A stretch of DNA of 64,000 nucleotides, taken from contig JANAVG010000009.1 in NCBI GenBank assembly GCA_024213275.1, forward strand, positions 143,566 to 207,565, read 5' to 3'. A program made the translations under genes and the position numbers. Shown here one piece after another: positions 8,550 to 16,632 of the stretch (the first letter of the stretch is position 1; every line of letters begins with the position of its first letter). The notes below the pieces were generated by a model, which saw only the letters and a program-made list of their open reading frames with translations, was not told where the DNA came from and searched no databases. This stretch comes from Rossellomorea sp. BNER (GTDB lineage Bacteria; Bacillota; Bacilli; Bacillales; Bacillaceae_B).

Positions 8550-8681
8550 ATGGAGCAAGAAGAGCATAAACAAGAGCACTCTATTCTGGGAATGATTTAT
8601 ACCGATAGTGATACACGTACAAAAGAAATGGCTTTTGATTATGAAACTATTAAACTCATTAGATTATATTGTATTACTTGA
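8550..8681 (+). CDS. Possible small protein of 43 residues
   Basis: An ATG directly after dcd opens a 43-codon frame rich in charged residues (start MEQEEHKQEHS, then a SDTRTKEMAFDYE segment). No good ribosome-binding sequence precedes it; coupling to the dcd stop is possible. I do not recognise it. It may be real, or a remnant in the dcd-folE2 gap. Confidence 0.3.
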   Translation: MEQEEHKQEHSILGMIYTDSDTRTKEMAFDYETIKLIRLYCIT

Positions 8682-8727
8682 ATACTCATAATTTTTAAAA
8701 TGACAATTAAAAAATAAGGATGAAAAT

Positions 8728-9618
8728 ATGAACTTAAAACTACCTTCAAAACAAGATCGGCATCTATTGTTTGGATCGGTTCACCCAGGAGAGAAAACAA
8801 AGCCTGAAAAAAAAGAAGAGATGGTCGACCTTCAAAGTCAGAAAAAAGACTTTTTGTTTCATATCGACCAAGTTGGAATATGTAATCTGAAAGTTCCTGT
8901 AACCATTAAAAGCAGCCTCCATCCTACTAACCAGGGAACCATTGCTACCTTTACGTTATCTTCCAGTCTCCCTCGTAATCAGAAAGGGACTAATATGAGC
9001 CGGTTTGTCGAACTGATAGAAGAATATAGATTAAAAGGATTTACAATGGAACCAGCTCAACTGTGTCAGTTTGTCACAGACCTCTCAGATCGATTAGGAC
9101 AGAATCATGTTCAATTAGAAGTTGAATTTCCTTGGTTCTTCGAAAAAAAGAGCCCTTCTTCAAGGCTTACGGGTCTAAATCACGCAATGGCCAAAATAAC
9201 TGTTCATCAAGATGCTCAAAATGATTATAAAATAACAGTTGAATTGTCCTGTATGATTACAACCCTTTGTCCATGTTCTAAGGAAATCTCAGAATACAGT
9301 GCACATAATCAACGAGGAAATTTAAGAATGTCAGTTGATACAACGTTGTTGAGAGACGATTGGAAGGAAGAATTACTATATGCGGCAGAATCTAATGCTA
9401 GTGCGTGTATATATCCATTGTTAAAAAGACCTGATGAAAAAGTAGTCACAGAAAAAGCATATGAAAACCCGAGATTTGTAGAGGATATGGTTAGGCTTGT
9501 TGCAGCTGAACTTTACGAAAAGGATTGGGTAAAGAGGTTTACAGTCCAATGCAGAAACGAAGAGTCGATTCATCTTCATGATGCCGTGGCAACTCTTTCC
9601 TATAGTAAGGATCAATAA
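8728..9618 (+). CDS. folE2: GTP cyclohydrolase FolE2 (type IB)
   Basis: It makes dihydroneopterin triphosphate from GTP, the first step of folate synthesis, in place of the zinc-dependent FolE. The 296-residue protein has the family landmarks: the N-terminal VGICNLKVPV region (about 50-59), MSRFVELIEEY (about 90-100), ITTLCPCSKEIS with the active-site Cys at about 181, and SAHNQRG following it. Type IB enzymes work with other metals, and folE2 is a classical Zur-regulated gene in Bacillus. It is 180 bases after dcd with no terminator between, so both are probably read from the promoter with the Zur box at 7888. Confidence 0.94.
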   Translation: MNLKLPSKQDRHLLFGSVHPGEKTKPEKKEEMVDLQSQKKDFLFHIDQVGICNLKVPVTIKSSLHPTNQGTIATFTLSSSLPRNQKGTNMSRFVELIEEYRLKGFTMEPAQLCQFVTDLSDRLGQNHVQLEVEFPWFFEKKSPSSRLTGLNHAMAKITVHQDAQNDYKITVELSCMITTLCPCSKEISEYSAHNQRGNLRMSVDTTLLRDDWKEELLYAAESNASACIYPLLKRPDEKVVTEKAYENPRFVEDMVRLVAAELYEKDWVKRFTVQCRNEESIHLHDAVATLSYSKDQ

Positions 9619-9621
9619 CAT

Positions 9622-9666
9622 AGATAAGGAGTCCAATAGCGGGTAACGGGCTCCCTATCTAGTTTT
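9622..9666 (+). terminator. Terminator after folE2
   Basis: AGATAAGGAGTCC pairs with GGGCTCCCTATCT with one mismatch and a wobble, followed by AGTTTT. The T run is short, so the call is moderate. Confidence 0.55.
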
Positions 9667-9698
9667 AATGAACGAAGGGCCATTAAATGGATTAAAAG

Positions 9699-10436
9699 TC
9701 AATTCTTTATGATGGATTCTATTTGATCATGTACCTTACGATTACATACTCCTCCGTGGTAACAAATAACAGAGTCAATATCGTAGGCTAGAAGTGTTTC
9801 TAAAGAAGAAATCGCCGTGTCCATATCCAGGGTGGTTTGCTCAACGGGCCCCCTTAAATTCCCATCCATACAAATCATGGCATCGCCGGCTATAAGAACT
9901 CTACTTTTCTTTAAATAAAGGCTAATATGCCCAGGGGTATGTCCAGGAGTAAACAGAACCTTTATCCCACCGAAATAAGGTAATTCTTGGACGTTCGATA
10001 AGAGAGCATCAATGTTGGCTTTGGGCGGATTTTCACAAAGCTTAAGCATGATTCTGGATTGATCTTCTGGAAGGGACTCTAAAATCTTCTCCATCCTTTT
10101 AGGGTTGGTTTTAATAAGAGGAAGGTCCCCTTCAATATAGGGTTTATCACACTCGTGAGCAAAAACCTTCACACGCCCTTCCGTTGCCTTTATAATATCT
10201 GGCACATTTCCAATATGATCAAGATCCTGATGTGTTAAAATAACGGCTTTTAATTGATCTAAGGAAATCCCTACTCTGTTCATGGCTGAGACTAGTGCCT
10301 CAAATTGCCCAGGCATCCCTGTATCTATCAAAATCGCTTCTTGATCGTCCCAGAGAAGCGTAGGATGTATGACGATTTTCCCTCCAAAAGCTTCAGCTTC
10401 TAATTCAAGCATCTCAACACCATTAGACACTCTCAT
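9699..10436 (-). CDS. MBL-fold metallo-hydrolase
   Basis: A 245-residue metallo-beta-lactamase-fold protein. HQDLDH (about residues 69-74) is the metal motif, followed by the FTPGHTPGHISLY segment (about 161-173), Asp in IAGDAM (about 184) and the final His in CYHGGVC (about 228). All metal ligands are therefore present. It converges on folE2 and has its own upstream region. Similar proteins in Bacillus are annotated as MBL hydrolases of unknown substrate; I cannot narrow it further. Confidence 0.87.
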   Translation of the reverse strand: MRVSNGVEMLELEAEAFGGKIVIHPTLLWDDQEAILIDTGMPGQFEALVSAMNRVGISLDQLKAVILTHQDLDHIGNVPDIIKATEGRVKVFAHECDKPYIEGDLPLIKTNPKRMEKILESLPEDQSRIMLKLCENPPKANIDALLSNVQELPYFGGIKVLFTPGHTPGHISLYLKKSRVLIAGDAMICMDGNLRGPVEQTTLDMDTAISSLETLLAYDIDSVICYHGGVCNRKVHDQIESIIKN

Positions 10437-10721
10437 TATATCCCCCCAATTTATTAATGGTTTACTGTATAAATTAATTTACCAATTAATAAAATCTGAG
10501 TCAACACTAAAATATTTTATTATAACACATAAAAATATTTTTGTCAATAGTATTTAAAAAAACGGGAAATGGGGATCCTAAAGCTTTTTCTGCATGTCAT
10601 TTTCACAAATCTCCTGGCATAGGTCAGCATTATCTTATGTGCTCATCGATTCAAAGAGATTATAAAGTACAAAAGAGAATAACCCTCTCTTCCTTTCAAT
10701 CAGGAATATGTTAGGAAATAT
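10437..10721. other. Intergenic stretch upstream of the second MBL gene
   Basis: AT-rich promoter region for the leftward MBL gene. Nothing else was recognised. Confidence 0.4.
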
Positions 10722-10750
10722 AAAAAAGAGAAGTGCTACTAACACTTCTC
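10722..10750 (-). terminator. Terminator downstream of the MFS gene
   Basis: On the minus strand GAGAAGTG pairs with CACTTCTC across a seven-base loop, followed by six T. It ends the leftward MFS transcript. Confidence 0.8.
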
Positions 10751-10888
10751 CCTGCAACCTCTATCGTAAAGGTGGTGGTTGTCTGAAACTATCCTTGGGA
10801 ACCACCCTTTTGTTTGTGACGGCGCGGTGTGGTTTTCTTGTTTTCTAAACGTTCTTCCGAAAGAATAAGCACCCACTTCACGTACCAT
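10739..10888 (-). CDS. Possible small protein of 49 residues after the MFS gene
   Basis: An ATG just beyond the MFS stop opens a 49-codon frame that ends inside the terminator loop. It is rich in Arg, His and aromatic residues (GAYSFGRTFRKQ, then TKGWFPRIVSDNHH). The GAAGGGG before the ATG touches it, which is too close; an in-frame GTG four codons further in has a better spacing. No family recognised, and chance is possible. Confidence 0.3.
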   Translation of the reverse strand: MVREVGAYSFGRTFRKQENHTAPSQTKGWFPRIVSDNHHLYDRGCREKC

Positions 10889-10903
10889 CCCCTTCAGAAG
10901 AGG

Positions 10904-12199
10904 TCAATATTTATTTTGCAATGCCTTCATTTTTTTATCTCCACGAAGCCATACCACGACAGGAATAAGGAATAAGGATAAAATTCCCCCAGTTAAGGAT
11001 AATGTTGCATAGCTAGAATTCGCTACAATCATTCCCGACATCGCTCCACCAGAAGCACCTGCCAATGCAATAAGAACATCCACTGAACCTTGAGTTTTAG
11101 CACGTGTTGAGGATTCTGTTGAATCAACAATTTGGGCCGTTCCACTTATCAAACCAAAATTCCAGCCTAATCCAAGTAAAGAAAGTGCAATGACGAGGAG
11201 AATCATAGAATCAGTTGGAGCAATCGCTGCTATAACACCCGCAAGGAGCAATGTAGCTCCAGAAGCAACGGTCATTGCGGTTCGACCAACTTTATCAACA
11301 AGAATTCCTGTCACGAGTGAAGGAAGATACATGGACCCGATATGAAAACCAATTACGAGACCGACTTCACTAAGATCATGCCCATGATGCCCCATATGCA
11401 CGGGGGTCATGGTCATAATGGCCACCATCACAATTTGAGTAACGACCATAACGGTGGCACCAACCGCAACGCCCCTTTTATTTCCTATCGAATCATCCGT
11501 TGCCGTATACCCTTTTTTCCGTTGCTCTTTTTTATATGAGTCTATCGTTTTTGCTATTAGCAGCGGGTCTGGACGAAGGAATACGAAAAGGACAAGACCA
11601 GCTAAGATAAAGGCTGCTGCTGATAAAATAAAAGGACCTGCAAGTGCTGGAACACCAATGGAAAGAGCAAAATTGCCCATTACTCCCACTAAGTTGGGAC
11701 CCGCAACAGCACCAAAAGTCGTCGAAACCATCGTAATACTAATAGCAGTCGCACGCTGTTTTTTATTCGCTAAGTCCGTACCTGCATAACGAACTTGTAA
11801 ATTTGTCGCTGTACCGGCACCATAAATAAATAAGGAAGCAAATAAGAGGAAAATACTATTTGTTAATGCGGCAAACACCACACCAATGGCCCCTAGTCCT
11901 CCTGTTACAAAACCTGTCGTGAGACCTATGCGACGACCAAAACGTTGAGAAAGTCTCCCTACTATTAAAGCAGTTCCGGCAGAGCCTAAAGTAAATAAAG
12001 CAGCTGGCAATCCTGCAAATGCATCTGTTCCAAGCATTTGTTGTGCTAGAAGTGCACCCACAGTTACGCCAGCAGCTAAACCTGCCCCACCAAAAATTTG
12101 TGAAATACACACAATCCATAATGTGCGTTTGTATAACATTTTTTGTTTCTCTGAGGAATCTACATAACCCTGGGCCAAATCATACGCATTACTAGACAA
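10904..12199 (-). CDS. MFS transporter
   Basis: A 431-residue protein with twelve predicted membrane segments and the major facilitator motif A region between segments 2 and 3 (GRLSQRFGRRIGL, about residues 82-94). The central loop is Lys/Arg rich (SYKKEQRKKG), followed by a His-rich stretch (HMGHHGHD, about 272-279) that could bind metal. The start is TTG at 12199, chosen because AGGTG lies about eight bases upstream and no ATG fits. It stands alone between its terminator and a decayed gene. Export of a drug or metabolite is likely but the substrate is not evident. Confidence 0.85.
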   Translation of the reverse strand: MSSNAYDLAQGYVDSSEKQKMLYKRTLWIVCISQIFGGAGLAAGVTVGALLAQQMLGTDAFAGLPAALFTLGSAGTALIVGRLSQRFGRRIGLTTGFVTGGLGAIGVVFAALTNSIFLLFASLFIYGAGTATNLQVRYAGTDLANKKQRATAISITMVSTTFGAVAGPNLVGVMGNFALSIGVPALAGPFILSAAAFILAGLVLFVFLRPDPLLIAKTIDSYKKEQRKKGYTATDDSIGNKRGVAVGATVMVVTQIVMVAIMTMTPVHMGHHGHDLSEVGLVIGFHIGSMYLPSLVTGILVDKVGRTAMTVASGATLLLAGVIAAIAPTDSMILLVIALSLLGLGWNFGLISGTAQIVDSTESSTRAKTQGSVDVLIALAGASGGAMSGMIVANSSYATLSLTGGILSLFLIPVVVWLRGDKKMKALQNKY

Positions 12200-12424
12200 T
12201 TGCCAACACCTACTTCATAAAAATTCGTCTTTAGTTCAAAAGGAAACCATCTTATCAGTCCATTCTACACAATCATTGTGAGAAATGGATATGAAAATGT
12301 TCGTTAAATGATTGATTTTAACTATACTATTAGTTTCGTTGACCCATGAATGGCTTTCAATCACGAACAGCTACTACCAACATTATACAATAAGGAAGCT
12401 ATCAAAATACTGATTCTTCCATCG

Positions 12425-12698
12425 GCATCTGGATGGAAACCCGCCATCTCCCCCACCGCCTGTAATATGAACATGACGATCAATGATCCCGGGTATACAT
12501 ATTGTATTGGTCCCTTCAATGATTTGGACGTCCAACACCCGTTATATTCATCTCATCCACTATCTTAACAATACGATCGTTTGCTATTAATATATCTTTT
12601 TTCCCTTCATAGACCGGTGTGTAAAGCTCCGTGTTTTTATCAGTTTTAACATCACGTTTCCCCCAGTAAATATTCTTTAGAATTGTCTTTAAAGACAT
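12425..12698 (-). pseudogene. Isoaspartyl dipeptidase (IadA-like) 5' remnant
   Basis: The leftward frame from 12698 encodes an N-terminal amidohydrolase domain (ELYTPVYEGKKDILIANDR) that stops at 12516. In the next frame the sequence resumes as GTNTICIPGIIDRHVHITGGGG, the metal-binding signature of beta-aspartyl peptidase IadA, and then loses similarity. Only about the first 90 residues of a roughly 390-residue enzyme survive, with a frameshift and no catalytic domain. It is a decayed fragment. Confidence 0.75.
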
Positions 12699-13055
12699 TA
12701 TTCATAGGACATTCAATCAGTCTAATAAACTTAGATAAGAAATTTAGTTTTCAAAAAAACAAATACTTACCATGCGTGAGTATTTATCTTCCCGATCCAG
12801 CGCCAGTAAAAAGATCCCGATTTTGATGCGTTCTTTGTAAACTCTATATGCATTTATTTAATGATGAATATATCTATTATCAATAGTATCAAACCCCCTC
12901 AGACTAAAGGGCGGTTTAAGTTTTATTTTCTGCAAAACATGAGTTCTATAAGGGATTTTTGGACACAACAGGAAAGGAAAATGAATTAGATAGGGAAATT
13001 AAACATTCTCATGAAATAGAATAGGTAAATAAATATGGTAGGGGGCTTGGCATAA
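12699..13055. other. Intergenic stretch before the HTH-like gene
   Basis: About 360 AT-rich bases with no recognised gene or fold. The last 15 hold the ribosome-binding sequence (TAGGGGG) of the next gene. Confidence 0.4.
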
Positions 13056-13493
13056 ATGAAAAACTTTCATCTAGATCCTGGTTATGTAACCGTACCAGAA
13101 GCAAACAAGATCGTTTTACGATTGTTAAGAATCACCAATCAAAGTAATAAGTCCTATTATAATAAGATTCTTAATGGTGCCAAACAAGGGCGTTTTGGAG
13201 GAAAAAAACACGGAAAACGAATGTATCAAGTTCGCAGGGAAGATATCATTCAGTATGCGGAAAAATGCTTACAAAGTGAACAGCTTCAATTGTTCGATAT
13301 CGAATTGGTCCCAAATTTACATGAATTTGAAGCAAAACAGAAATTACAGCCCATTGATAGCAGTACTGCCAAAAACATTCATTACTATTTAAAGTATTTA
13401 AAATTTCATGAAATCATTTCAGAAGAAACCTTTTTAAACGGGGAAAGAAACTTAGTCATGCGGGTTAAAATGAAGGGTATAAGCTTAAAATGA
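13056..13493 (+). CDS. Putative DNA-binding protein, excisionase-like
   Basis: A 145-residue basic protein. Residues 8-70 (YVTVPEANKIV, then GRFGGKKHGKRMYQVRREDI) recall the winged-helix MerR/excisionase type of DNA-binding domain, in which a helix after the VPEAN turn and a basic strand before an Arg-rich wing contact DNA. The C-terminal half is charged and shows no known domain. GGTAGGGGG lies before the ATG. It has no phage or integrase neighbours. Function unknown; the DNA-binding call is tentative. Confidence 0.5.
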   Translation: MKNFHLDPGYVTVPEANKIVLRLLRITNQSNKSYYNKILNGAKQGRFGGKKHGKRMYQVRREDIIQYAEKCLQSEQLQLFDIELVPNLHEFEAKQKLQPIDSSTAKNIHYYLKYLKFHEIISEETFLNGERNLVMRVKMKGISLK

Positions 13494-13655
13494 TACCTAT
13501 TTTTTTGTGCAAAGGATAAATAATTTATATGTTAATCTATTAGTTTCAATTATTTATCTTATTAATCAATTCTCTTCGACCTTAATTTTTTCGCCATTAA
13601 CCTTACTTATAGAAAACTGGGGAACCAACTTTACATCCACCTTAGTTTTTGGGGA

Positions 13656-14030
13656 TCATTGTTTCTTCCATTGCTCATTTTCAAAGTGGTTTCTCCTTAC
13701 CATCATTAAGAATGAGATAAGGTAACAAAGTAATGGATAATAGACTAATGGTTGCGTATCAGGAAAAATAAAAGGTTTTACGCCGATGTATTTTGTAACA
13801 GGTAAACTGATAAGAAAGGCCAAAAACATCAAGTAGGATTTTTTATAAATGGAAGCGACCAATGCTAGACAGCCAGGAATAAAGAGAAAGACTATATAGT
13901 ATAACCTTAAGATCTTTATCCAATCTGGCTTCTCTTCTCCAAGAGCAGGTATGTAATCCTTCCAAATATATAACCCCATTAAAGACCCGAACATCCCCAA
14001 TATGCTAGGGAAACCCATTTCTATTTTCAT
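13656..14030 (-). CDS. Hypothetical membrane protein
   Basis: A 124-residue protein with four hydrophobic segments (about residues 5-22, 40-62, 65-85 and 92-112) and a charged C-terminal tail. The ribosome-binding sequence is weak. I do not recognise the family. Confidence 0.5.
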   Translation of the reverse strand: MKIEMGFPSILGMFGSLMGLYIWKDYIPALGEEKPDWIKILRLYYIVFLFIPGCLALVASIYKKSYLMFLAFLISLPVTKYIGVKPFIFPDTQPLVYYPLLCYLISFLMMVRRNHFENEQWKKQ

Positions 14031-14230
14031 AAATAAAATTCACCAGGACGACCCCCTCATATCAAAATATTCACTGATATAAGGATTTAGAAATAATTTA
14101 AAGTAACTTCTTTATTAATTCGAAGCAGAAGGGCAAGAAGGGGCAGGTTTGGTTGGAATAATTTTCAAAGGGTCAATTTTGAAAGAACTGTTCCCTTGCG
14201 TTAAAACGCAGAGGGCAGTCATTTACATAA

Positions 14231-14362
14231 TTAATTCCATTTTTTCAGCAATGGATCGAGTCTTTCTTTTCGTTTTCTTTTGTGTTCGGCTATTATTTCA
14301 GATTGAGATCGACTTTTTAATATTTTTGATTTCGCACCTATACTTACTACTTTCTTACTCAT
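14231..14362 (-). CDS. Small basic protein of 43 residues
   Basis: Leftward from the ATG at 14362 runs a 43-codon frame. It is strongly basic, with a short hydrophobic start (SKKVVSIG) and a run of charged residues (AEHKRKRKERLDP) ending in KKWN. AAGGGTGGG sits about six bases before the ATG, a strong signal, and the next in-frame upstream ATG lacks it. The composition suits a nucleic-acid- or ribosome-binding small protein, but no family was recognised. Confidence 0.55.
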   Translation of the reverse strand: MSKKVVSIGAKSKILKSRSQSEIIAEHKRKRKERLDPLLKKWN

Positions 14363-14494
14363 TGCTAACCCACCCTTCATTCTATTCATCAGCTAGAATG
14401 GACAACTATAAAACTTGGTAGTAAGTTTAAAGATAACAAAGCTGAGCGGCAATATATAGAGAACGTTATAACATTAAGTGAAAGGGTGACTCTG

Positions 14495-15037
14495 ATGAGG
14501 AAAAACAGAAAAATCATCATACTTTTAGTAGTTCTTTTCTTCATTTGCTTAACAGTCAAACTTCTTTTTACGGATAAGCAAAAAATATCGAACGAGTTTG
14601 CTGAACAATTATACAATTATCCCCTTCCACCTCAAACCGAAATGATTGATAAAGGGAAAACGAATGGGAAGTTTGGGGGTGCTTTTGGGAACGGTGGTTA
14701 TTGGAATGCTTTTTCTTATATGACTCTGTCGACTAAATTAAATCAAGAAGAATTATTGAAATACTATAAAAGTGCAGATTTATTTATATCTGCCGAAAAA
14801 GACAAGAAAAATAACATACCCATTCAAATTTACTTTGAAGGGCACTTTGAAAAAGAAGGCTCTAACCATGAATACTATTACACCCTTGAGTATGGAGCTC
14901 AAGGATTCGTAGACAGATATATTGATGATAATGGTCATATTAAGGAGAAATATAAAATTAAGCAGCAGCCAGGTGAAAGAATAGAATATAGTATACAAAT
15001 ACATAGTCAGTTTGATTATTTTCCTAAGTTAGATTAA
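14495..15037 (+). CDS. Hypothetical membrane-anchored protein
   Basis: About 180 residues. Residues 1-30 are a basic start then a single hydrophobic segment (IIILLVVLFFICL), consistent with a signal anchor; the rest is predicted outside the cell. No lipobox Cys is seen in a good position. The ATG at 14495 is preferred over the in-frame GTG at 14486 because GAAAGGG lies eight bases before it. The exported part (GKFGGAFGNGGYWNAF, then many Tyr and Lys) is unrecognised. It stands alone. Confidence 0.6.
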   Translation: MRKNRKIIILLVVLFFICLTVKLLFTDKQKISNEFAEQLYNYPLPPQTEMIDKGKTNGKFGGAFGNGGYWNAFSYMTLSTKLNQEELLKYYKSADLFISAEKDKKNNIPIQIYFEGHFEKEGSNHEYYYTLEYGAQGFVDRYIDDNGHIKEKYKIKQQPGERIEYSIQIHSQFDYFPKLD

Positions 15038-15219
15038 GAATTTGCCATAGCCTAACCTTTATTGGTGGAGTGAGGATCAGGTGTGTTAGATAGTTTTATG
15101 ACTAATATCACCATTTTCTCAGGATATGGATTGGATTAAAAGCATATTATTATACCCTTATTCAAAAACCTAAATTCGATCTAATTTCCCCAAAGTATAT
15201 GTAGAAGAAAACTAAAAGA

Positions 15220-15251
15220 AAAGACCCATCAATGGCAGTTGATGAGTCTTT
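15220..15251 (-). terminator. Terminator after the ArgH-like gene
   Basis: On the minus strand AAAGACTCATCAA pairs with TTGATGGGTCTTT (one G-T wobble) across a six-base loop, followed by TTTTCTTTT. Confidence 0.8.
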
Positions 15252-15280
15252 CATTAGAAATGATTACTAGTGGCAAAAAG

Positions 15281-16600
15281 TTATGTTAATAACAATTTCT
15301 TAATACCTCTATTCAAGCTATTTTGGTAATCAATATACCCATAAATATCTTCATCAATAATCGCACTAAAAGACGTTAGTTCTTCTAACGATAAATCCTC
15401 TATACCTTTCTCATTATCCTCGCAATAAATGACGATTGCGCCTACTACACTGTGTGCGTCTCTAAAAGGTACGCCTTTTTTCACAAGATAGTCGGCTAAG
15501 TCTGTCGCATTTAAAAATCCTTTTTTTACTGCCTTTTCCATGTTTACTTTGTTCACTTTTAAGGTGGAGATGATCTCGGACATGATTTCAAGGCAAGACA
15601 GTGTGGTATCTACTGAATCAAAAAACGGTTCTTTATCTTCTTGCATATCTTTGTTATAAGCCAAAGGCAAACCTTTCATGATCGTTAATAACGAAAATAA
15701 TGAACCGTATACGCGACCGGTTTTTCCTCTTATTAATTCTGCAGAATCCGGATTTCTCTTTTGCGGCATGATACTGCTTCCGGTAGCATAAGCATCATCG
15801 ATCTCCACAAAGTTAAACTCTTGACTGCTCCAGAGAATAAGCTCTTCACTCAGCCTGCTGAGATGCATCATGATGATGGAAAAGCACGACATCATTTCTA
15901 ATAAATAATCACGATCGCTGACCCCGTCTAAGAAATTATTCACTGGTTTTTCAAAACCCAATGCTTTAGCCGTAATATCTCGATTAATCGTATGGGTTGT
16001 ACCTGCTAAAGCTCCGCAGCCAAGTGGACTTTCATCCAAAATAGACACGGCATTCTTCATTCGTCTTTTATCCCGATCAACCATTTCATAATAGGCCATC
16101 AAATGATGCTTGAACGTGACAACTTGTGCTCTTTGTAAATGGGTATACCCCGGCATCATAACCGGATTCTCATCCGCTTTCATTTTTAAACTGTTCTGAA
16201 GGATTTCAATGGCTTCAACCACTTCAGCAGATTTTTTCTTCGCATATAAACGCATGTCCACAGCAACTTGATCATTTCTGCTTCTTGCCGTATGAAGTTT
16301 CTTTCCTGTTTCGCCGATTCTCTTAATCAAATTAGACTCTACAAAACTATGAATATCTTCATAATCTCCATCTATTAACAGATCTTCATTTTCAATATCG
16401 GATAAAATGGATTTTAGTCCTTCGGTTATTTTATTTCCTTCTGTTTCAGTAAGAATTTCGCTCTCAACCAGCATTTTTATATGCGAAAGACTGCCGGTAA
16501 TGTCTTCATAGACTAATCTTTTATCAATAGCAAGAGAGCTGTTAAAGCTCTCCATTAATTTATTTTCTCCCTTTCGAAAACGCCCGCCCCAAAGTTTCAC
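15281..16600 (-). CDS. Argininosuccinate lyase-like enzyme
   Basis: A 439-residue member of the fumarase/aspartase superfamily, closest to ArgH. MKLWGGRF at the start, HTARSRNDQV (about 103-112), PGYTHLQRAQ (about 154-163) and the signature GSSIMPQKRNPD (about 277-288) with the catalytic Ser are all present. The family's C-terminal NxxxSxGGTA motif is replaced by NSLNRGIKK, and the protein ends about 20 residues early. No argG, argJ or other arginine genes are nearby; it follows an NhaC-type antiporter by 32 bases. It may therefore be catabolic, cleaving argininosuccinate or a related N-succinyl compound to fumarate. EDDS lyase is a known ArgH-like precedent. The substrate is inferred. Confidence 0.85.
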   Translation of the reverse strand: MKLWGGRFRKGENKLMESFNSSLAIDKRLVYEDITGSLSHIKMLVESEILTETEGNKITEGLKSILSDIENEDLLIDGDYEDIHSFVESNLIKRIGETGKKLHTARSRNDQVAVDMRLYAKKKSAEVVEAIEILQNSLKMKADENPVMMPGYTHLQRAQVVTFKHHLMAYYEMVDRDKRRMKNAVSILDESPLGCGALAGTTHTINRDITAKALGFEKPVNNFLDGVSDRDYLLEMMSCFSIIMMHLSRLSEELILWSSQEFNFVEIDDAYATGSSIMPQKRNPDSAELIRGKTGRVYGSLFSLLTIMKGLPLAYNKDMQEDKEPFFDSVDTTLSCLEIMSEIISTLKVNKVNMEKAVKKGFLNATDLADYLVKKGVPFRDAHSVVGAIVIYCEDNEKGIEDLSLEELTSFSAIIDEDIYGYIDYQNSLNRGIKKLLLT

Positions 16601-16632
16601 AACTATCTTCCTCCTCTAGAAACATATATGCT

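Noticed and set aside
11342..11789. Rightward frames, one His-rich, opposite the MFS gene
   Set aside because: The His run is the complement of membrane and loop codons of the transporter. No start signal.
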